In this document: positions 1 through 5,613 of the stretch, one piece after another | Numbering within the stretch: the stretch's first letter is position 1 | Layout: every line of letters starts with the position of its first letter | From: Methanobacteriota archaeon | GTDB lineage: Archaea; Thermoplasmatota; E2; DHVEG-1 | DNA: 7,045 nucleotides | Direction of reading: 5' to 3' | Assembly (NCBI GenBank): GCA_026394435.1 | Contig: JAPKYG010000187.1 | Location: forward strand, 1-7,045 | Program-made: the position numbers and the translations under genes | Notes under the pieces: generated by a model | Told to the model about the DNA's origin: nothing | What the model saw: only the letters and a program-made list of their open reading frames with translations | Database searches by the model: none

Positions 1-338
1 TGTAGTTGGTTTTCATAAATCGTGTTTTTCGATGTATCAACAGCCTTTAACGTGTACGCCCCAGCAACAACCGTCGTTCGATATCCATTAAGGTAGATGC
101 TTTCATTGTGAATTCCAGCGTAATACGAATCAGAGAACAGAATGTTTTTTTGAGGACCGGTGAGCATGAGTGTCGATGTATCAGAGGTGTTGAATTGCAC
201 ATACATCCGAGGGAATCCATCATCGTCATCAACCGTCAGCGAAAGGAGCGTAAACTTCGGTTGCCGAAGCAAGGTACAGCCTGAAAAAGAACTTATCAAG
301 AGGATGCAGGCGATGAGGATTGTTTTGCCTAACGGCAT
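1..338 (-). CDS. Lipoprotein of unknown function, C-terminus beyond window
   Basis: This is an open minus-strand frame with no stop before the left edge, so only 112 N-terminal codons are visible. The protein begins MPLGKTILIACILLISSFSG followed by Cys21: a short basic start, a hydrophobic stretch and a lipobox (FSGC), which predicts a membrane-anchored lipoprotein. After the Cys there is an acidic DDDD patch at 37-40 and a beta-rich, Ser/Thr/Tyr-containing region (SDSYYAGIHNESIYLNGY) that could be an Ig-like or other beta domain. I do not recognise the family. The ATG lies inside the aminotransferase gene upstream, overlapping it by 10 nt. The preceding GAAGGTG is an adequate Shine-Dalgarno site, so translational coupling in one operon is likely. 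No enzymatic motif is visible in the part present. Confidence 0.75.
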   Translation of the reverse strand, partial: MPLGKTILIACILLISSFSGCTLLRQPKFTLLSLTVDDDDGFPRMYVQFNTSDTSTLMLTGPQKNILFSDSYYAGIHNESIYLNGYRTTVVAGAYTLKAVDTSKNTIYENQL

Positions 339-1552
339 AACACCTTCATTTTGCGTTCAATCACCGTACCAAGCCGCTTCATACCCATCTGCAGTTGCTC
401 GTTTGTAGAGTAGGAAAAATTCAGTCGCATGGAGCTGCCACCGCCACCGTCCACACAGAATGCTTTACCATGAACATACGCGACTTTTTCTTTGAATGCA
501 TCAAGGAACATTGCTTCCGTGTCGATTTCTTTAGGCAGCGTGACCCAGGCAAACATCCCACCTTTTGGTTTGTTGCAGATGTATCCTTCTGGGAAATATT
601 TTTTCATGGAATCCATCATGATGTCGCGTTTCGGCTTGTACATCTCACAAATCTTCATGATATGTAAATCAAGCGAACCACTTTTCATGAACTCATAGGC
701 AATATATTGAGAAAACGGGGCTGTGCAAAGATCCAAAGCTTGTTTGCATAACGCAAGTTTCCGCATGATATCTTCTGCGGCGATAACCCAGGCGAGACGG
801 AAGCCGGGTGCAAGAATCTTCGAAAATGTCGACATATAAATGACTCGACCTTCATCGTCAAATGACTTGATTGGTTTGATAGCGGGGATATCATACCTGA
901 GCTTCCCATAGGGATCGTCTTCGACAATGACCAAATTATATTCATGTGCTATTTCCACTAGTTTCTTCCGTCGTGACTCCGGCATCACGGTACCTGCCGG
1001 GTTCTGAAACGTGGGGACCGTGTAGATGAACTTCACTGACATGTCTTGCTTGATGAGCTCTTTTATTTTCTCTTCAAGGAGGTCCACGCGCATTCCCTCT
1101 TTATCTAAAGGGATTCCAACAAGGTTTGCCTCGTAACTGCGAAACGCGTTAATCCCACCAAGATACGACGGAAGACCAACCATTGCGATGTCCCCGGGGT
1201 TCAGAAAAATCTTTCCGACCGCGTCTAAGGCTTGCTGGGATCCGCTGGTAATCATGATGTTTTCCGGGGTGACACCACCTTTCATCCCTTCTCTGATGGA
1301 TCGTTCAGAAATCACTTCTCGAAGTTCATTGATCCCTTGCGTCGTCCCATACTGAAGCGCGACTTTCCCATGATGGTCTAACACGGTTTGAACGATTCCT
1401 TTTAAATCTTGAATCGGAAACGATTGAGGGCTCGGCAACCCACCAGCAAAGGAGATGATCTCTGGATCCTGCGTTACTTTGAGTAATTCACGGATTTCTG
1501 ATTTCCGCATCTTTCCTGCTCTATCTGAGTACAACTGGTCAAAGTTTACCAT
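329..1552 (-). CDS. PLP-dependent class I/II aminotransferase (2-aminoadipate/aromatic/branched-chain type)
   Basis: Fold-type I PLP enzyme expected to transfer an amino group between an amino acid and a 2-oxoacid in the cytoplasm. It resembles the ARO8/LysN-like group (COG1167) without the GntR DNA-binding domain of MocR regulators. Numbered from the GTG at 1561 (410 residues), landmarks are FAGGLPSP at 38-45, QYG with Tyr71, TSGSQQALD at 105-113, QNPAG with Asn187, EDDPYG at 214-219, the PLP lysine in STFSKILAPGFR (Lys248) and the carboxylate-binding arginine in MRLNFS (Arg379). Length is normal for the family and all expected catalytic residues are present. Two starts are possible: GTG at 1561, which falls almost at the predicted transcription start, or ATG at 1552, used here. 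The substrate (aminoadipate, aromatic, branched-chain or several) cannot be told from motifs. The gene overlaps the lipoprotein gene downstream. Confidence 0.93.
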   Translation of the reverse strand: MVNFDQLYSDRAGKMRKSEIRELLKVTQDPEIISFAGGLPSPQSFPIQDLKGIVQTVLDHHGKVALQYGTTQGINELREVISERSIREGMKGGVTPENIMITSGSQQALDAVGKIFLNPGDIAMVGLPSYLGGINAFRSYEANLVGIPLDKEGMRVDLLEEKIKELIKQDMSVKFIYTVPTFQNPAGTVMPESRRKKLVEIAHEYNLVIVEDDPYGKLRYDIPAIKPIKSFDDEGRVIYMSTFSKILAPGFRLAWVIAAEDIMRKLALCKQALDLCTAPFSQYIAYEFMKSGSLDLHIMKICEMYKPKRDIMMDSMKKYFPEGYICNKPKGGMFAWVTLPKEIDTEAMFLDAFKEKVAYVHGKAFCVDGGGGSSMRLNFSYSTNEQLQMGMKRLGTVIERKMKVLCR

Positions 1553-1582
1553 GAAATCCACTCAGCCCCAAAATCAACCTAT

Positions 1583-1590
1583 GTTTTATA
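1583..1590 (-). promoter_or_regulatory. TATA box for the aminotransferase operon
   Basis: On the minus strand the sequence reads CATATAAAACA, a good archaeal TATA box. Its centre is about 26 nt upstream of the GTG at 1561. That predicts a leaderless or nearly leaderless transcript covering the aminotransferase and the overlapping lipoprotein gene. Confidence 0.55.
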
Positions 1591-1637
1591 TGTATTTCGT
1601 CAAAAGATAGAAATATAAAATGACGATAACCACAGCA

Positions 1638-1829
1638 TTATTTGTCTGTTTCTTCTCGGCGGAATAACACCTTGCAGTGTTCTTCAAATGCAGGCATGGT
1701 CTCGACCGTGTCCCAGTCAAGATTAAATCGATGCATGAACAACATAAGTTCTTCATTTGAGGTTATTACTTTTTTGGTCGTAAGAGCCATGCAGCTGACT
1801 TCTTCGGGGTCAGTTATCTCGTCGTTCAT
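1638..1829 (-). CDS. Small acidic protein of unknown function (63 aa)
   Basis: A 63-residue protein beginning MNDEITDPEEVSCMAL, with a middle part (VITSNEELMLFMHRFNLDWD) that looks helical and an acidic/basic C-terminal tail (CKVLFRREETDK). There is no signal peptide, membrane segment or metal-binding CxxC pair; the cysteines are at 13 and 52. I do not recognise a family. It is called a real gene because the ATG is preceded by GTGAGGAAGT, a Shine-Dalgarno site at normal spacing, and by a TATA box at a distance that predicts a roughly 10-nt leader. It is probably transcribed alone: its stop is 76 nt before the longest aminotransferase start, which has its own TATA box. Confidence 0.7.
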   Translation of the reverse strand: MNDEITDPEEVSCMALTTKKVITSNEELMLFMHRFNLDWDTVETMPAFEEHCKVLFRREETDK

Positions 1830-1861
1830 ACTTCCTCACGCGTTATTGAAGACGGCTCGTA

Positions 1862-1869
1862 CTTATAAA
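1862..1869 (-). promoter_or_regulatory. TATA box for the 63-aa gene
   Basis: The minus strand reads TTTATAAG preceded by AAAGG, a typical archaeal TATA/BRE arrangement. Transcription should begin near 1840-1843, leaving a short leader that holds the GAGG ribosome binding site just before the ATG at 1829. Confidence 0.55.
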
Positions 1870-1882
1870 CCTTTCTTTTAAC

Positions 1883-1897
1883 AAAAAAAAGAAAAAA
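1883..1897 (-). terminator. Oligo-T terminator after the 61-aa gene
   Basis: On the minus strand two T-runs (six and eight T, separated by one C) begin 16 nt after the stop codon of the 61-aa gene. No hairpin is evident, which is the normal form of archaeal intrinsic termination. The site separates this gene from the next one, which has its own promoter directly downstream. Confidence 0.5.
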
Positions 1898-1913
1898 TGA
1901 AGAACCAAGGACT

Positions 1914-2099
1914 TTACTTCTTTTTCAAGTATGGTAAGCTGGTTCTCTTGTTGACACCAACAGCGTACCCATTTGGTAAATCGCAGGGAGTTCCACTTTT
2001 TGGTGATCGTTTACTGAAGAAATAGATCGTTTGTTGGCGTCCACCTTTTAAGTTGACGCTGCGGGTGTATAATGTCCATCCTTCATACTTATATACCAT
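1914..2099 (-). CDS. Conserved small archaeal protein (61 aa), function unknown
   Basis: A 61-residue, strongly basic protein (MVYKYEGWTLYTRSVNLKGG onward) with a pattern I recognise as a recurrent small hypothetical family: GGRQQTIYFFSKR, then PKSGTPCDLP, then a C-terminal VNKRTSLPYLKKK. The single Cys39 lies in the SGTPCDLP turn. It has no signal peptide or membrane segment and is probably a compact cytoplasmic beta-rich domain; nucleic-acid binding would fit its charge but nothing proves it. The start is secure: AGGAGGTG sits four bases before the ATG, the strongest ribosome binding site in the window. It has its own promoter upstream and an oligo-T terminator downstream, so it is likely a single-gene unit. 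Confidence 0.85.
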   Translation of the reverse strand: MVYKYEGWTLYTRSVNLKGGRQQTIYFFSKRSPKSGTPCDLPNGYAVGVNKRTSLPYLKKK

Positions 2100-2103
2100 A
2101 AAA

Positions 2104-2111
2104 CACCTCCT
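2104..2111 (-). promoter_or_regulatory. Strong Shine-Dalgarno site of the 61-aa gene
   Basis: AGGAGGTG on the minus strand, four bases before the ATG. It is a full match to the archaeal anti-Shine-Dalgarno complement and fixes the start of the 61-aa protein. Confidence 0.8.
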
Positions 2112-2135
2112 ACTGCCTATGATATCCTATTTTAT

Positions 2136-2144
2136 GATTTAAAT
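2136..2144 (-). promoter_or_regulatory. Probable TATA box of the 61-aa gene
   Basis: The minus strand reads GATTTAAATC in an AT-rich stretch. Initiation about 25 nt downstream would give a leader of about 15 nt that includes the Shine-Dalgarno site. A second AT-rich stretch (CATAAAATAG) just downstream is an alternative. Confidence 0.4.
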
Positions 2145-2285
2145 CTTCTCCTTTATGTCCTCTTATCTTTTTTTTTGTTTCACGTAAAAACTCAACAGAG
2201 AGGGGTTCGATAAAAAAGATTATGAATAGTGAATTTATGTCTACCACAAGCCAGACAAACAAATGATTACGTCAGATCATAGAAT
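2145..2285. other. Intergenic region before the tRNA genes
   Basis: No gene is supported here. It should contain the promoter of the tRNA pair, but no clear TATA box stands at the expected distance from 2286; GAATTTATG near 2231-2239 is rather far. A T-rich run lies at 2167-2180. The stretch TCAACAGAGAGGGGTTCGAT (2192-2211) superficially resembles parts of the downstream repeats; see the rejected list. Confidence 0.5.
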
Positions 2286-2357
2286 GCGGATGTGATCTAG
2301 TGGTTATGATTGAGGCCCTCCAAGCCTCTTGCCCGGGTTCGAATCCCGGCGTCCGCA
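2286..2357 (+). tRNA. tRNA-Gly (anticodon UCC)
   Basis: A complete cloverleaf. The acceptor GCGGATG pairs with CGTCCGC (one wobble), the D-stem is ATC/GAT with a GG-containing loop, and the anticodon stem GAGGC/GCCTC encloses CCTCCAA with anticodon TCC at 2319-2321. The T-stem CCGGG/CCCGG encloses TTCGAAT. The discriminator is A2357 and no CCA is encoded. Position 33 is C rather than the usual U. The gene lies 23 nt before tRNA-Leu and is probably co-transcribed with it. Confidence 0.96.
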
Positions 2358-2380
2358 CTTCTTTATTTCATCAATTGTCT

Positions 2381-2498
2381 GCAGGGGTAGCCAAGCTTGG
2401 CCAACGGCGCAGGACTTAAGATCAAAACACAAGAAAGGTTCGTGTGATGAGACATCCTGTCTCGCAGGAGTCCGAGGGTTCAAATCCCTTCCCCTGCA
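2381..2498 (+). tRNA. tRNA-Leu (anticodon UAA) with intron; anchor of the cassette array
   Basis: Type II tRNA with acceptor GCAGGGG/CCCCTGC, D-stem GCC/GGC, anticodon stem CAGGA (2410-2414) with TCCTG (2455-2459), and anticodon TAA at 2417-2419. A long variable arm CTC-GCAG-GAG is followed by the T-stem GAGGG/CCCTT around TTCAAAT, and the discriminator is A2498. No CCA is encoded. Exons are 2381-2420 and 2454-2498. The spliced tRNA has all conserved features, so the gene looks functional. Its 3' end is the sequence repeated three times downstream, which makes it the likely attachment site of an integrating element. Confidence 0.96.
2421..2453 (+). other. Archaeal tRNA intron (33 nt) with bulge-helix-bulge splice sites
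   Basis: The intron lies between positions 37 and 38. A canonical BHB can be drawn: the anticodon stem, a 3-nt bulge AG^A at the 5' site, a 4-bp helix CTTA/TGAG, and a 3-nt bulge AC^A at the 3' site. The intron closes on itself with TC and ACAC pairing GTGTGA, leaving an AAA bulge. This is a standard substrate for the archaeal splicing endonuclease. The intron lies upstream of the repeated attachment segment, so insertion at the 3' end does not touch it. Confidence 0.92.
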
Positions 2499-2507
2499 CT
2501 TTTTTAT
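2474..2507 (+). repeat. R0: tRNA-Leu 3' end, att core copy inside the intact tRNA
   Basis: This segment holds the T-stem, T-loop, 3' acceptor strand, discriminator and following T-run. Bases 2478-2507 (30 nt) are identical to 5690-5719. The parts GTTCAAATCCCT and CCCTGCACT are shared by all four copies. It is read as the tRNA-proximal attachment copy (attL-like) that keeps the tRNA intact. Confidence 0.85.
2500..2505 (+). terminator. Oligo-T terminator of the tRNA pair
   Basis: Six T directly after the tRNA-Leu 3' end (CACTTTTTTA). The same run follows repeats R2 and R3, so the duplicated segment carries the tRNA's terminator along with its 3' end. Confidence 0.6.
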
Positions 2508-2570
2508 ATTCCACGTGCTATAAAATTAATATATGCACCTATTTACCGGTAAAATACATAAAAAAATATA

Positions 2571-2579
2571 ATTATATAC
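2571..2579 (+). promoter_or_regulatory. Probable TATA box of the peptidase pair
   Basis: ATTATATAC lies about 40 nt before the ATG at 2615, predicting initiation near 2600 and a short leader carrying AAGGAA (2603-2608). The whole leader is AT-rich, so the exact box is uncertain. A perfect 12-nt palindrome, TTTACCGGTAAA (2542-2553), sits about 20 nt upstream and could be an operator. Confidence 0.45.
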
Positions 2580-2614
2580 TATTAAACTTATTCAAATATT
2601 CTAAGGAATAAAAA

Positions 2615-3817
2615 ATGGATAAGAAATTATCTCATTTACTCGCATTTTTTCTCTGTGGTATTTTACTCGCTGTCTTATTTACTGGATGTGTTAATAAGGA
2701 ACAAAAATCAGAGGTATCTACAGATACAGTACTACCAGAAGTTACATTGGATCAACCTTCTGTTCTTCCGAATTGGACAGATGGAGAATACCATGATTAC
2801 TATGGCACCATAGAAATGTTGAATGGTTTTAATGAGAAATACCCTGATTTAGTAGATATGTTTTCTATTGGTAAAAGTGTTCTTGGAAACGATATTTGGT
2901 GCATCAAGTTAACCAATAAGAAGAACGATACAATAAAGTCATCTTGTCTCATTGATGGTTGTATACACGGAAATGAATGGGAAGGAGGAGAGGCTTGTTT
3001 GTATCTTGCTGAGTATCTTCTCATTAACTTTGATGCCAATGAGACAATTACTCAGATTCTCAATTCATCTGAAATTTATATCATTCCTTTAGTAAATCCT
3101 GATGGAAGACAAGAAAACACACGATGGAATGAGAACGGTATCGACCTTAACCGTAATTTTGATATTGGTTTTGGTAGATTACTGCCAACACGTGGAGGTG
3201 TGTTCCGTTTTGGAAAACTTTTTGGTTTTATTAAAATTCCTTATATCAAATTAGGTAAATATGTATTTGAGAATTGTGGAAGACGTCCTTTTTCAGAACC
3301 TGAATCTCAAGCACTTAGGGATTTAATGAGAGAACTTAAGAATAATGATTTTTCTTTTTATGTAAATTGTCATACAGCCGACCACAGTTTTTATATCCCT
3401 TGGGGGGTGTTCAAACCTCCATTTGAAATGACAGAACAAGAAACAAATCTATTCAATTATGTATTGAACTGGGTGGAAAAAAACACAGAATATGGAATAG
3501 GTTCAGATGTTAGTGTTAATAACGAAAAAATATATTATTATAGCGGTATGGCAGACGATTGGTGTTTCAAAGAATCTCGCATACCTTCTTTTTGTTTTGA
3601 AATTCTATCCCCTGATTATTTTCCTTCCAAGGGTGGAATTCCTTGGGATGCGGCTTATTTGAGCGGGGGTAAACATGACCATCTTGTTCACTGGATGGAA
3701 ACAACCCTTCCAGTTTTCATGTATCTCCTTGTTAACATTGATAATCTGCGTCAATGGAAAACACCTGATATTCAACCGCTTTTACCTGAAGGGGTGCCAC
3801 CAGAACCATTACAGTAA
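2615..3817 (+). CDS. M14-family zinc carboxypeptidase lipoprotein, copy 1
   Basis: A 400-residue metallocarboxypeptidase expected to remove C-terminal residues from peptides outside the membrane. A signal peptide ends in the lipobox LFTGC (Cys25), so it is anchored as a lipoprotein. The M14 active site is complete. Zinc ligands are His118 and Glu121 in HGNEWEG and His253 in NCHTADH; NPDGR is at 161-165; the substrate-carboxylate pair is Asn179-Arg180 in DLNRNFD (Asn144/Arg145 of carboxypeptidase A); and the catalytic Glu329 is in FCFEI, preceded by YYYSGMADDW. The C-terminal tail from HDHLVHW onward is nearly identical in copy 2. AAGGAA seven to eight bases before the ATG serves as ribosome binding site. 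It is followed 17 nt later by copy 2, so the two probably form one transcript. The substrate is unknown; scavenging peptides or trimming surface proteins are both possible. Confidence 0.92.
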   Translation: MDKKLSHLLAFFLCGILLAVLFTGCVNKEQKSEVSTDTVLPEVTLDQPSVLPNWTDGEYHDYYGTIEMLNGFNEKYPDLVDMFSIGKSVLGNDIWCIKLTNKKNDTIKSSCLIDGCIHGNEWEGGEACLYLAEYLLINFDANETITQILNSSEIYIIPLVNPDGRQENTRWNENGIDLNRNFDIGFGRLLPTRGGVFRFGKLFGFIKIPYIKLGKYVFENCGRRPFSEPESQALRDLMRELKNNDFSFYVNCHTADHSFYIPWGVFKPPFEMTEQETNLFNYVLNWVEKNTEYGIGSDVSVNNEKIYYYSGMADDWCFKESRIPSFCFEILSPDYFPSKGGIPWDAAYLSGGKHDHLVHWMETTLPVFMYLLVNIDNLRQWKTPDIQPLLPEGVPPEPLQ

Positions 3818-3834
3818 TTTATTGGGGGAAAGTA

Positions 3835-5010
3835 ATGAATAAGAAAATATCTTATTTAATAACACTTTTTCTCTGTTGTATTTTAGTTGTTGTAACGTTT
3901 TCTGGTTGTATTGAAGAAGAACAAAAGACGAAAGAATCAAAAGAACTGCCTAAAACAGTAGTTAAATTGGACCAACCTTCTATTCTTCCAGATTGGAAAG
4001 ATGGAGAATACCATGACTACTATGGCACAATAGATTTGTTAAATGAATTTGAGATAAAGTATCCTGATTTAGTAAATGTTTTCTCCATTGGAGAAAGCGT
4101 TCTGGGAAAAGATATTTGGTGTATCAGAATAACTAATGAAAATAATGCCAAACCAAAATTATCTTGTCTTATTGATGGTTGTATCCATGGGTGTGAATGG
4201 GAAGGGTGTGAGGCTTGTTTGTATCTTGCTGAGTATCTTCTCATTAACTTTGATGCCAATGAAACAATTACGCATATTCTAAATTCATCTGAAGTTTACC
4301 TCGTTCCTTTAGTAAATCCTGATGGCAGACAAAAGGATGATAGGTTTAATGATAATGGTATAGATTTATGTCGTAATTTTGACATTGATTTTGGCAGATT
4401 ACGTGGAGGTGCGCTCCGTATCGGAAAACTCTTTGGTTTTATTAAAATTCCTTATATCGATTTCCCAGGTAAAGAGGATTGGAATTTATATTTTAATTGC
4501 GGAAGACATCCTTTTTCAGAACCTGAAAGTCAAGCGATTAGGGATTTTATGATGGACCTTGAGAATAATGATTTTTCTTTTTATGTAAATTGTCATACAG
4601 CCCAGCACTGTATTTATGTCCCTTGGCTGGCGTTTAAACCTCCATTTGAAATGACAGAACAAGAAACAAATCTATTTCATTATGTTTTTAACTGGGTGGA
4701 AAAAAACACAGAATATGAACCAGTATCAGTTTTAATTGCTAACAACGGAAAGAGATATTATGATAGCGGTATGGCACAAGATTGGGTTTTCAAAGAATTT
4801 CGCATTCCATCATTTTCGTTTGAAATACTCTCAAAGGATTATGAACCTTGGATGAGTTCAGGAAAACATGACCATCTTGTTCACTGGATGAATACTACTC
4901 TCCCCCTTTTTATGTATCTCCTTGTTAACATTGATAATCTGCATCAATGGAGAACACCTGATATTCAACCATCCTTGCCAGAGGGTGTTCCCCCAGAGCC
5001 TTTACAGTAA
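3835..5010 (+). CDS. M14-family zinc carboxypeptidase lipoprotein, copy 2 with altered active-site residue
   Basis: A 391-residue paralogue of the preceding gene, collinear along its whole length, with a signal peptide and lipobox TFSGC (Cys25). Zinc ligands His118, Glu121 (HGCEWEG) and His254 (NCHTAQH), Arg180 and the catalytic Glu330 (SFSFE) are all kept, so hydrolysis is likely intact. The residue matching carboxypeptidase A Asn144 is Cys179 (DLCRNFD instead of DLNRNFD). That residue normally helps hold the substrate C-terminal carboxylate, so specificity may differ. Further cysteines replace other residues near the site at 120, 125 and 259. GGGGG six bases before the ATG is the ribosome binding site. 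T5011-T5016 after the stop probably terminate the transcript. Confidence 0.92.
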   Translation: MNKKISYLITLFLCCILVVVTFSGCIEEEQKTKESKELPKTVVKLDQPSILPDWKDGEYHDYYGTIDLLNEFEIKYPDLVNVFSIGESVLGKDIWCIRITNENNAKPKLSCLIDGCIHGCEWEGCEACLYLAEYLLINFDANETITHILNSSEVYLVPLVNPDGRQKDDRFNDNGIDLCRNFDIDFGRLRGGALRIGKLFGFIKIPYIDFPGKEDWNLYFNCGRHPFSEPESQAIRDFMMDLENNDFSFYVNCHTAQHCIYVPWLAFKPPFEMTEQETNLFHYVFNWVEKNTEYEPVSVLIANNGKRYYDSGMAQDWVFKEFRIPSFSFEILSKDYEPWMSSGKHDHLVHWMNTTLPLFMYLLVNIDNLHQWRTPDIQPSLPEGVPPEPLQ

Positions 5011-5016
5011 TTTTTT
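5011..5016 (+). terminator. Oligo-T terminator after the peptidase pair
   Basis: Six T immediately follow the TAA stop of the second peptidase gene, four bases before the left arm of R1. This is a minimal archaeal-type terminator placed inside the cassette. Confidence 0.45.
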
Positions 5017-5019
5017 GAG

Positions 5020-5089
5020 TTTTTATGTCAACAGGAGAAAAGGTTCATTTTTACAGGTATTTTGGTGTTCAAATCCCTCCCCCTGCACT
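5020..5089 (+). repeat. R1: tRNA-Leu 3' fragment with conserved left arm
   Basis: The core GTTCAAATCCCT-C-CCCCTGCACT (5067-5089) matches the tRNA-Leu 3' end except for T to C at 5079. The left arm starts with 22 nt (5020-5041) identical to 5643-5664 in R2. Over 70 positions R1 and R2 match at 59, with no gap. The T-stem 5' strand is altered (TGGTG), so the segment cannot form a normal T-arm and is not a tRNA gene. The T-run after the core is interrupted (CACTAATTTTA). Confidence 0.85.
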
Positions 5090-5105
5090 AATTTTACACT
5101 GATTT

Positions 5106-5429
5106 TCATTTTACAATAAATTTGTAGATATAATATGAGATTAACACGCCGATTATATTGGAAACGATGAAAACGATAGTTATTGCTACTAATATCGTTA
5201 GGAAAAATACAGAGAGTAATATGCCCGCTAAAATCCCTATTAATACCCCTATAACAATTGAATCTTTAGCACTTTCAGCCCTGTTTAACAAACCAGAAAT
5301 AGAAATACTAAGCAACAACGGTAACCAATCAGGAATCCACTGAAAAATTATCTTCGCAGTAAATAACAGAGTGGCTATCAATAACGAACTGACTACTATC
5401 CTAACCCAAATAGAATTATCGAATTTCAT
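5106..5429 (-). CDS. Small multi-spanning membrane protein (107 aa), unknown function
   Basis: Almost entirely hydrophobic, with likely membrane segments at about 7-29, 33-48 (short, after WIPDW), 57-79 and 80-103. A polar turn, LNRAESAKDS (48-57), lies between the halves. The third segment is glycine-rich (GVLIGILAGILL), suggesting helix packing or oligomerisation. It vaguely resembles small archaeal membrane proteins of the DUF5518 kind, but I cannot confirm that. The ATG overlaps the TGA of the preceding 49-aa gene as ATGA, so translation is probably coupled, which explains the weak ribosome binding site. Pore, transporter subunit or anchor for its partner are all possible; none is shown. 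Confidence 0.8.
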   Translation of the reverse strand: MKFDNSIWVRIVVSSLLIATLLFTAKIIFQWIPDWLPLLLSISISGLLNRAESAKDSIVIGVLIGILAGILLSVFFLTILVAITIVFIVSNIIGVLISYYIYKFIVK

Positions 5430-5575
5430 TTTGTTCTACTTTTTTTCTTCTTCGGTCGAACAATTTCTCCAACTGCTTTTCCACCCTGCAACCATGCTTC
5501 TGAAATATCTTTGGTTCGCTCGATATCTTTTTCCATCTGAGGAGTTTGGATTTTATTGCTTGCTCTTTTTTTCAT
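5426..5575 (-). CDS. Basic 49-aa protein co-encoded with the membrane protein
   Basis: A 49-residue protein, MKKRASNKIQTPQMEKDIER followed by a helical part (KDISEAWLQGGKAVGEIV) and a very basic tail (RPKKKKSRTK). There is no signal peptide or membrane segment. The start chosen is the ATG at 5575, because GGAAGG lies five bases upstream. A longer frame from TTG at 5608 exists but has no such support. The TATA box at 5614-5623 predicts a leader of about 18 nt. The stop overlaps the membrane-protein start by the ATGA junction, so the two are likely made together and may interact, for instance with the basic tail touching nucleic acid or acidic lipid heads. I recognise no family. Confidence 0.72.
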   Translation of the reverse strand: MKKRASNKIQTPQMEKDIERTKDISEAWLQGGKAVGEIVRPKKKKSRTK

Positions 5576-5613
5576 TTTTTCCTTCCTTGGATTACAATTT
5601 AAAATCAACTAAT

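Larger units (their letters stand above)
2615..5010 (+). repeat. Tandem gene duplication with patches of DNA identity
   Basis: The two peptidase genes are homologous end to end. Divergence is uneven: 2990-3042 equals 4210-4262 (53 nt), 3339-3379 equals 4562-4602 (41 nt) and 3413-3453 equals 4636-4676 (41 nt), all perfectly, while signal peptides, linkers and the region around 3181-3260 differ in sequence and length. This mosaic fits duplication followed by local gene conversion, with strong codon-level constraint as the alternative. Confidence 0.85.
2499..5087 (+). mobile_element. Cassette 1: two M14 carboxypeptidase lipoproteins
   Basis: The unit runs between the discriminator positions of R0 and R1. 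It has an AT-rich leader of 116 nt with a promoter, then the two tandem peptidase genes. After the second stop only nine bases remain before the conserved left arm of R1. The direction is the same as tRNA-Leu. The tandem duplication occurred within the unit, since no repeat copy lies between the two genes. Confidence 0.6.

Noticed and set aside
395..698. Plus-strand open frames opposite the aminotransferase gene
   Set aside because: They are antisense shadows of a gene with complete catalytic motifs.
2192..2211. TCAACAGAGAGGGGTTCGAT resembles pieces of the repeat arm and T-arm, upstream of the tRNA genes
   Set aside because: The spacing between the two shared pieces is far shorter than in R1-R3, no 3' acceptor sequence follows, and the direction would be unexplained. 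Probably chance.
2329..2523. Plus-strand open frame of 64 codons across the tRNA genes
   Set aside because: It overlaps two well-supported tRNAs and the intron and has no ribosome binding site.
2533..2545. TGCACCTATTTA as another degenerate repeat core just right of tRNA-Leu
   Set aside because: Only the last dozen bases are similar and nothing of the T-loop or acceptor precedes it.
5020..5089. R1 as a tRNA gene or pseudo-tRNA in use
   Set aside because: There is no D-arm or anticodon arm, the T-stem is broken, and the distance from the arm to the 3' end is too short. The same applies to R2 and R3 as genes.
5576..5608. TTG-started 11-residue extension of the 49-aa protein
   Set aside because: It would overlap the GGAAGG site that correctly positions the ATG at 5575, and the TTG has no such site.
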